This document shows, piece after piece, positions 56,894 through 64,000 of a stretch of DNA of 64,000 nucleotides. The stretch is from Crocodylus rhombifer. Its lineage: Eukaryota > Chordata > Crocodylia > Crocodylidae. Where the stretch lies: NCBI GenBank assembly GCA_038503035.1, contig JAVSML010025534.1, forward strand, positions 321,041 through 385,040, read 5' to 3'. The notes under the pieces were generated by a model. That model worked only from the letters and a program-made list of their open reading frames with translations. It ran no database searches and was not told where the DNA came from. Numbering within the stretch: the stretch's first letter is position 1; each line of letters opens with the position of its first letter. A program made the position numbers and the translations under genes.

Positions 56894-59732
56894 GTTTGGT
56901 CTTATTCCCATATACCTTCATTGCTTTGGGTTCATTTTGTCATCCTTAATTCTCAGTTGGCTGCTTCCAAGCCAAAAAATTATACATAACCTCTCAGGAC
57001 CTTTTCCCATTAGCCCCTGGCCTTGTCCTTACTTCCTGGTTATATCTTTTCCACTCCCAAATCTCCCTTTAAAATACTCTTCTTCCAGTCAGTCTCTAAT
57101 ACCTAGCCCACCCTTCAGGGAACTATTTGTTCCCTTGCTTTCATTCACATTGAAAAAAGGACAAGAGGCAGTGAATGATGCCACACCTACAGTTAAGGTT
57201 GCTCAACACTACAGTTGTTTATAACTTTGCCAAACTTGAACTTCTAGGGCTGAAATTGTCCATGTTTGTTTCTACCTCAGGCTGATTATTTTGGGAAAGC
57301 TTCAGGGAAAATGGTTGAAGTATTTCTGAGAAATCAGTTGGGGAGTTTGAATTTCTCTGTGTTAAATGTTTATGTACTCCATAAGTACTTCTGTACTTAT
57401 GGATACTCAAGCATTGAGAAGTGTTTGGGTATCCAAGATTTAGAGCAGAGACCTGGAATTTGACAGAGACCCCCCCCCCCCCCGCCCACACACACTAAAT
57501 TCTGTTTAAATTTAGTCAAGTTTCAATTTTTTGAAAATCTCAGTTTGCATATATCTTCAGTAGACTTTTTTCAGGATCTGGAAATTTTATTTTTTAAAGA
57601 TACCTGCACTAAGAAGGCCCTATATCTCAAATGGACTGCATGCTTGCCAACTCACAGACAAAATGAGCATCTCATTGCTGAAGTGGCAATAGGTCTTCAA
57701 TGACCGAGAATGACTTTTCCTGACATTTCCATATGTAGTTGCTATGAGACATAGTTTTACCAGGCACCTAAACTGAGGGCAAGGAGATTGCATTCCCACT
57801 TATAGTATGGGCACTGAGAAGACAGGGGGGACAGTCTGGATGGAAAGGCAGAATAGACTGATTTGTTTGAATCCGGAAGAGTGAGGTATTGAACCAGCTA
57901 GTGTAACAAGAGCAGACTGGGAAGGAGGGCGAAGATTGATAAAAACAGAATGGCAGGGATAGAAAGGGAACACATGAGGGTCTTGAGTATTTGGTAAGGG
58001 ACAGGAGCAGAAGTGCCAAGTCTGGGGATATGGAGAAGATGGGTCAGTAATCAGTAGAGGGTTTTGCTTGGAATAGATTGAGAAATCTGCCTTCAGCTTA
58101 CCTCTACTGTTCTCGAAAAGCTCTGAAACCCACTAGGGAAAAGTGTGTGCGCATCATTTGCTGCTACTGACTGATGTACTTTGAAGGCAACAGCCTACTA
58201 CCACTACCTGTTATCTCCAAATGTAAGACCTCTACTGTGGATTAACTAGATCCACGTGTTTGTGCAGTGCCCGTGCCTTGCCAATAACTCCCTGTAAAAT
58301 AATACAAATAATCTCACATTCCCCTGAAATATTTTCATTGAAATAATTATTTCTCTTGACTTGGGATGATTATTTCTAGTTATGCTCTCTTTTTTAATAG
58401 ACCATGTAATTCCTTTCCTTCATAAGGGAAAAGTAAATGTATGTTCCAGACATTAGGAGATGGTTTTGTGCCCCTTGTCATCCCTCTAGTAGGTAGGCTA
58501 CATGGCACATGCTGAATTCTTTTAATCTTTCTGTATAGGGTCTGACTGCCTGCAACAAAGCTGACAGGAGACAAGAGAACTAGGGAATGCTGCATTTTTC
58601 AAACTACAGAATTGGGCCTAATTGTGCCTTCAGATCTCTGTGCAGAGCTCCTACTGATTTCATTGAAAGTGGCACATGTGTGTTCAAGGGCAGAACCTGT
58701 GCCTGTGAGGATGAAGAAAGCTTTGGGCCAAATTATACTTTCAGTCACACCAGTAGGATCCCGTTGACTTCAATTTTTGACTTGAGAATGGAGCCCTTTG
58801 TATTTACTGGTTGAATAGACACAGCTTAGACTGCTCTTGGGTACTTGAAAATATTCAGTTTTGTTGTATGCAGTGCAAAATATTACAAAAGCTAACTTCC
58901 AGTCAAGAGCTCCCCATCCCCACCCCACACACATCCTTCTAGGGCAGGTCTTTACATTCATCGAAACAAAGCAAAAAATGCCTTTTGTTGTTCTAAATAG
59001 AAAAGATGTGAGGGGGAAAAGAGAAAATCTTCAGGTGAGAAAGAAAAAGAACATTTCACTCTAGGGCAAGCTAAGGAGAAAAATCCTTCTTAACTATAGT
59101 TACACTGCTTCATTTTCTACCATCTTGCATTTTGTGGCATTAGTATTTGCCCAAAATGAATACAAATTGCTTCCAAATAAGAATTTAAACAAGTGAGCAA
59201 TGGTTAGCACTCTCTTTTAACAGCAGTACACATGTATAAGGGAAGAAAAGCAGTGGAGAACTAAGCCCTATGACCTTGTCATTAACTATAGCTTTGCAGT
59301 CCTGTATGGGAACAGATCCTGTATTCCTTATGAAGCACCCTTGGACCTCAGTGGAGAGTTCAACAGCATGACTAACATACAGTTAACTCCTCTGCTTTTT
59401 TCCTAAACTCTATGAGCTAGGGCTATTTAATTTTTTCTTTATTTTCTTCTCCTGTCATGTAACCACATCGTTTCCATGGTCTCCTGCAATACGGTGACTT
59501 GGATGACATATAATATTGTACTTTTCTAGTCATTTTCATTCACAGATCCTAAAATACTTTCTATCATTCTCTCATTGATGAAGCATTACAGCACCCTCAC
59601 AAGGTACAAAGTAATATTGTTTTTTTTAGGGGCAGGAAATAGAACCAAGGACGATCAGGTGCCTAAATATTTTGAAGCATTGGAACTAGTCAGATTTACA
59701 TACCAGGTCGGCATCGGGAATTGAATCTACGG
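56894..59732. other. Mostly unrecognised; C-run and ggccaaat relics
   Basis: A run of C at 57470-57483 and a short CA stretch follow each other. gggcctaattgtgccttcag (58614) and gggccaaattatactttcag (58728) are two relics of one old repeat. No exon seen. Confidence 0.4.
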
Positions 59733-59910
59733 TAGTGTTTCTCAGCTGGTGGATTGTGACCCGCGGTTTCAGGAGTGAGAGCAGAGGTACATGTGTGCAA
59801 GACGCTAACCATGTTACTTTTAAAGCAAAGAAAATAAAATCCCTAAACAATCTTGGGATGGCTAACCCTTCAAAGATCATGAGGTCATGAGTTTCAGAAG
59901 CTGCTGTATA
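59733..59910. mobile_element. hAT-like remnant
   Basis: tagtgtttctcagctggtgg then ttgtgacccgc follow the typical left end of hAT elements (cagtggttctcaaactggtg...tgacccg). The right end may be gtttcagaagctgctg, poorly conserved. No duplication found. Confidence 0.4.
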
Positions 59911-60044
59911 ATGTAGGTTATCGTTATTATCATTGCCACTTTCTTAAAGATCTCTCTTTTGTTGTAAACCTAAAGGGATAAGGTACAATTTTGACCTCAA
60001 GTAATGGGTCATGGATCTAAAATGGATGAAAAACTCTGGCCTAA

Positions 60045-60313
60045 GGGCATGCCCATGCTTCATTGAGTACATCCTGTGTAGACATACCCAGTTTAACTTT
60101 AAACTGGTTAGTTCTGGGATTGAGAGCAGTGTAGCAGGAAGCTCAGTGATGGATACTTACCTGCATATTTACCCAGCTTCTTGGGTGAGTATTTTAGCCC
60201 ACACTGAGTTGCTATGGCTACACTGCTATCAGTACACAAGCTACCTAATTTAAGGCAAGGTTGGGTAGATCTACATTAGCTGCTGTCCCATCAGTGACTC
60301 TAGTGTAGACGTG
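60045..60313. repeat. MITE-end cluster
   Basis: gggcatgcccatg (60045), tgtgtagacataccc (60077), gggtagatctacat (60264) and gtgtagacgtg (60303) are end variants of the GGGTGCRTCTACAY group in both orientations. tttaactttaaactggtta lies between. Borders unclear; perhaps two overlapping elements. Confidence 0.45.
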
Positions 60314-60669
60314 TAATTCCCAATACCCTGTTCTAACTACCAGAAAACATTTCCACTGTGATTACACTACTGCCTTTCAGCCTTCCTTCATTTATCATTA
60401 TCCCGTTAAGTCTCCTTTTGCTGATTTTTAGACTACTTACCTGACTCAATCCAGTTTGTCTGATAGCCTGCATTCCTTATTATACTTTCCTGACAACCAT
60501 ATAAATGAGGTCAATCTTTTTATCCTTGTCTGTGACTCCAATAATGTGCTAAAAAATTCATGCAAACTTCTCATGATTTTTCCCGTTATCCATGCTAAAT
60601 TATACATTAAAATGGTTTTAATATGCCCCTATAGCAATATTTCCAATATCTTCGTCTCTGATGAAGTGA

Positions 60670-61110
60670 GACTTAGAAGTCTTGTTCCCTAAATCTTCCC
60701 TTGGTTCTTTCTTGAATCTGGGAATAGCCTTAGTACCCCTCAGGTCCTTGGGTACTACTGCTCTCCTTAGTGGGCTGCCAGAAATCATTGCTAAAGGCTT
60801 TCCTATTTCCTTTGCAGCTTCCGTTAGGATTCTGGGATACAGTTCATCTGAGCCTGGTGCTTTGTCAAATGTAACAGTCCTAATTGCCTTATTATCTTCT
60901 CCAGTGCAATGGCAAAGCTTTTTAACATTTTACTTTCCCCTCCAGGAGACTGTCTCAGTCTCAGAGATGCTACCTTCCACTTCTTTTATGAATAATGAGG
61001 TGAAGAATTCATTTAGGCCTGCAGCAGAATCAACCTTATCTGTCACTAACTTTCCACTCATGTTTCTCCATGCCCCTACTGTCTCATTGCTTCTTGTTGC
61101 TTCTGACTAT
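60670..61110 (-). mobile_element. Old CR1 fragment, linker/RT start, antisense
   Basis: On the minus strand near 61000-60950 it reads NEFFTSLFIKEVEGSISE, the CR1 linker segment before the RT (other copies LLNDYFTSVFH). Below it come a decayed LRxTVSQNP region and, near 60800-60720, an RT-start block with ends like CxGPEGY. The plus-strand 150-codon frame (60682-61134) is a shadow. Confidence 0.65.
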
Positions 61111-61117
61111 ATATTTA

Positions 61118-61345
61118 GAATCATGGAATCATAGAAATTGGAAATGGAAAATTGCTATTAGGTCATCTAGTTCATTGCCCTTGCACTGCAGGATTATTCC
61201 CTACTGTATATTTCCTCATGTTTTGTTCAGTCCAGTTTTAAATGTCCAAGCACTTCCTTGGGAGTCCCCTGACTCTGTCCCACAGTTAGGACGTTTTCCT
61301 TGATATTCAGCCTAATTTCCTTCTCTCTTAATTTAACCCCCCCCC
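61118..61345 (-). mobile_element. CR1 3' end, antisense
   Basis: aatcatggaatcatagaaat, ggtcatctagttcattgccc, cagtccagttttaaatgtcc, gttttccttgatattcagcc and taatttccttctctcttaat in plus orientation match CR1 3' UTR plus the FRLNIKEN-type codons. A C-run and CA stretch follow directly. It is a different copy from the linker fragment beside it, since the parts are not in element order. Confidence 0.88.
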
Positions 61346-62721
61346 ACACACACACACTTGGGTTGCGTACTGTGTCTTTTCTTTCTTTTGTGAGTGTGTT
61401 TTTTATGTGGGCAAGATGGCCCCTGTTGTTTAGGCCATGTGCTCAGCACATGGCATGCTGGGGCCTGTATCTGGACAAAATATGCAAAAGTTTCTGGCCT
61501 CGTTGGAGTAGCCAGAGACATGTATTGCCCTGCATGCATGACAGTCATCTTTATTAAGAGCAAAATGGTGTAATAGGGACTTAGGGCCCCAAAATTTGAA
61601 TATGAGCATAAGTTAATGCGGAATTTGTCCCATCACATCACTTCAAATGTCTCTTGGCTAAGGATTAGGTAGTTATTTCTTTTAGTTTTCTTAATGAATC
61701 ATTTCCCCCTGTCCTTAAATTAATTTGATTTGATTTCTGTTCTACAAAGCCCCTCCAGCTTGTCTAGGATTCAGGTGACACCTTTCTAGGATTCAGGTGC
61801 CTAGAGGAAAACACAGTTTTCCTTGTCCTATGTTATTAGAACCACATCCATGTTGTTAGAGCCACATAATGAGGGACGTAATGTCACCAGATTGTTCTAG
61901 CTCGTGATATGTTAAACTCTTGTATTGTTTACCTTTTACTTGGAAATTTGTTACACTACTGACCCTTATTCATTTTTACATTTGATTGTTTTTAAGGCTT
62001 TTCACCATTTACGTCATCTGTGATACTTTCAGGTGCTCAGCATGGTTCATCAAGGTTTTAATTTTCCTCCTCATGCCATGAACCTCTTCCTTTCTCATCC
62101 TCAACAATTTAATGAGTTTGATAGTTCCTCCCTACATTGTATCAGTCTGTAGTTGCTCATCTGTGTATCCACTGCAACTGGGAATGACTGCATATGATTA
62201 TTGTTGGACACAATATTGTGTCTGTACTGCTGCTGGGTGTTGCTTTGTATGGCTGGGATCCTGAAGGAAAACAGGCTTTCCTTACAATTGTTAGGTTTTA
62301 TTCCTAACAACAAGGCAAAATCAGTAGTTAAGTGAGGTCAGTACAAAAATATATCCTCTTTATGTGTGAATAAGAACCGAGCTGTTAAAAACAGGCAGCC
62401 AGCAATACAAATAACCCTAAAGGCATTATGGAGAAAGCCTAGTATACTGTTAAGGTAAGAAGTGAGAGAAAATATATTCCCTGAATTTTGGGTGGAAGCT
62501 CTTTCTATATTCTAGTCACAGCTATTTACATTCCACTGAGGCATGGTCTGACCTGCATTTTAGGCAGGGAAGAGCATTGGATGAAGTTTATACTGACAGT
62601 GTTTGCGTATCTTCCACGTGGTAACTATGATTTTTCTCCAGTTAAAGTGAGACCGGGAGCTTTCCTAACATGGTAGGGAGCTAACACTTTACTATTCAGT
62701 TTAAGATCAAAGCCAAAACAG
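61346..62721. other. No recognised feature
   Basis: Begins with a C/CA run. 61346-61560 has mixed composition. The rest is AT-rich. No exon or repeat ends seen. Confidence 0.4.
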
Positions 62722-64000
62722 ATATAGTGCCCATCTTTAAGAAAGGGAAGAAGGAGGATCCAGGGAACTACAGGCCAATCAGCATCTCCTCAGTCTCTGG
62801 AAAAATCATGGAGCTGATCCTCAAGAAATTTATTGCTAAGCACCTGGAGGAGAAGGTGGTGATTAGGAACAGTCAGCATGGATTCACCAAGGGCAAGTCA
62901 TGCCTGACCAACATGATTGCCTTCTGTGATGAGATGACTGGCTCTGGATGTGGGGAAAGCAGTGGATATAATATACCTTGACTTTAGCAAGGCTTTTGAT
63001 ACCATTTGCCACAGCATTCTTGCAAGCAAGCTGAGGAATTATGGCTTGGATGACTGGACTGTAAGGTGGATAGAAAGTTGACTGGATTGTTGGGCCCAAT
63101 GGGTAGGAATCAGTGGTTCAGTGACTAGTATCAGTTGGCAGCTGGTATCAAGTGGAGTGCCCCAGACGTTGGTCCTGAGGCTGGTTTTGTTCAATATCTT
63201 GATTAATGATGTGGAAGATGGGATGGAGTGCACCCTCAGCAAGTCTGCAGATGCCACCAAGCTGGGTAGATTACACTGGAGGGTAGGGCTAGGATTCAAA
63301 GTAACCTAGACAAATTGGAGTATCGGGCCAAAGGAAATCTCATGATGTTCAACAAGGATAAGTGCAAAGTCCTGCACTTAGGATAGAAGAATCCTATGCA
63401 TTGCTAAGTCTGGGGGCTGACTGGCTAAGCAGCAACTCTGCAGAAAAGGACCTGGTGGTTACAGTGGACAATGGCTATGTGTCAGCAGTATGGCCGTGTT
63501 GCTAAGAAGGCTAACAGCACATGGGATGCATTAGTAGGAGTGCTGCAAACAGATCAAGGGAAGTCATTATTCTGCTCTAGACAGCACTGGTGAGGCCACA
63601 TCTGGAGTACTGTGTTCAGTTTTGGGTCCCCCACTACAGAAAGGATGTGGACAAATTGGAGAGAATCTAGTGGACAGCAACACAAGTGATTTGGGGGCTG
63701 GGGCACATGACTTCTGAGGAGAAGATGAGGGAACTGGGATTATTTAGTTTGGAGAAGAGAGGACTGAGAGGGTATTTGATAGCAGCAATCAGCTCCCTGA
63801 AGGTTGGATCCAAAGAGGATGGAGCTGGACTGTTCTCAGTGGTGGTAGATGACAGAACAAGGAGCAATGTTCTCAAGCTGCAGGAAGGGAGGTTTAGGTT
63901 GGATATTAGGAAAAACGTTCTCCCTAGGAGGGTGGTGAAGCACTGGAACAATGTACCTAGAGAGGTGGTGGAATTCCTATCCTTGGAGGTTAGAAATCTA
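62722..64000 (+). mobile_element. CR1 LINE, runs off the window
   Basis: Starts at the RT: PIFKKGKKEDPGNYRPISIS (62730-62790), GFTKGKSCLTNMIAFCDE (62882-62935), then, in another frame, YLDFSKAFDT near 62970, [20 protein letters not shown] (63150-63210) and SADATKLG, where the catalytic box has lost its first Asp (usual FADDTKL). LEYCVQFW- and GLFSLEKRG-type codons at 63605 and 63740 and RLDIRKN near 63895 bring it to the end of ORF2. The 3' UTR lies beyond 64000. It is of medium age and a different subgroup from the 24564 copy. It is a pseudogene: the altered box and at least five frame breaks rule out activity. Confidence 0.95.

Noticed and set aside
60682..61134. 150-codon plus-strand frame
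   Set aside because: Antisense shadow of a CR1 linker/RT fragment.

Overview
This window is repeat-dense, non-coding DNA from a vertebrate nuclear genome. It is most likely crocodilian; turtle is the main alternative. The reasons are many chicken-repeat-1 (CR1) LINE copies of several ages and the absence of recognisable L1 or Alu-type sequence. MIR-like SINEs, hAT-type non-autonomous DNA transposons and solo LTRs are also present. In addition there is a family of short DNA transposons with ends of the form GGGTGCRTCTACAY. I found no convincing host protein-coding exon. Every open reading frame with recognisable homology belongs to a retrotransposon and is broken by frameshifts or stops. The other long ORFs come from GC-rich low-complexity sequence or lie antisense to LINEs.

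Layout. 0.7-3.7 kb: antisense CR1 end, a possible solo LTR, an ancient CR1 interrupted by a 186-bp hAT element, and an antisense L2-like LINE end. 3.9-6.8 kb: a 2.9-kb CR1 with most of ORF2. 8.5-9.2 kb: a young CR1 3' end. 11.5-11.7 kb: a foldback element. 13.6 kb: a 5S rRNA-derived pseudogene. 15.2-16.8 kb: a CR1 followed by MITE sequence. 17.7-18.5 kb: an old antisense CR1. 20.7-21.9 kb: a 40-43-bp minisatellite inside a GC-rich, CpG-poor block. 22.1-22.8 kb: the 3' end of a zinc-finger LINE and a 373-bp hAT with perfect 8-bp target duplication. 24.6-26.1 kb: the best preserved CR1 reverse transcriptase (minus strand). 28.1-28.95 kb: an ancient L3/CR1 with a SINE inserted.

32.2-36.1 kb: a nearly full-length CR1 (about 3.9 kb, minus strand, with ORF1 and ORF2 remnants) sitting inside a MITE. 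38.3-40.2 kb: an old non-LTR element of a different clade, possibly RTE-like. 41.0 kb: a MITE with two strong hairpins. 44.6 kb: an AC microsatellite holding a 10-N assembly gap. 44.8-45.5 kb: a 724-bp MITE with 15-bp perfect ends. 46.0-47.3 kb: a 1.23-kb solo LTR inserted in a MIR-like SINE. 47.4-50.8 kb: a nested stack made of two inverted copies of one MITE, an old CR1, a 331-bp solo LTR and probably a 517-bp LTR. 52.9-56.9 kb: more MITEs and CR1 ends. 60.7-61.3 kb: antisense CR1 pieces. 62.7-64.0 kb: a CR1 running off the window.

The genes do not work together as a pathway. What can be read is insertion history: target-site duplications and interrupted hosts give a relative order. Ancient CR1/L3 and MIR-like SINEs came first. 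Then hAT elements, MITEs and LTRs inserted into them, and younger CR1 copies inserted into some MITEs. I see no undescribed functional system. The most useful material is the 3-bp-TSD MITE family, the nested stacks and the 5S-derived locus.
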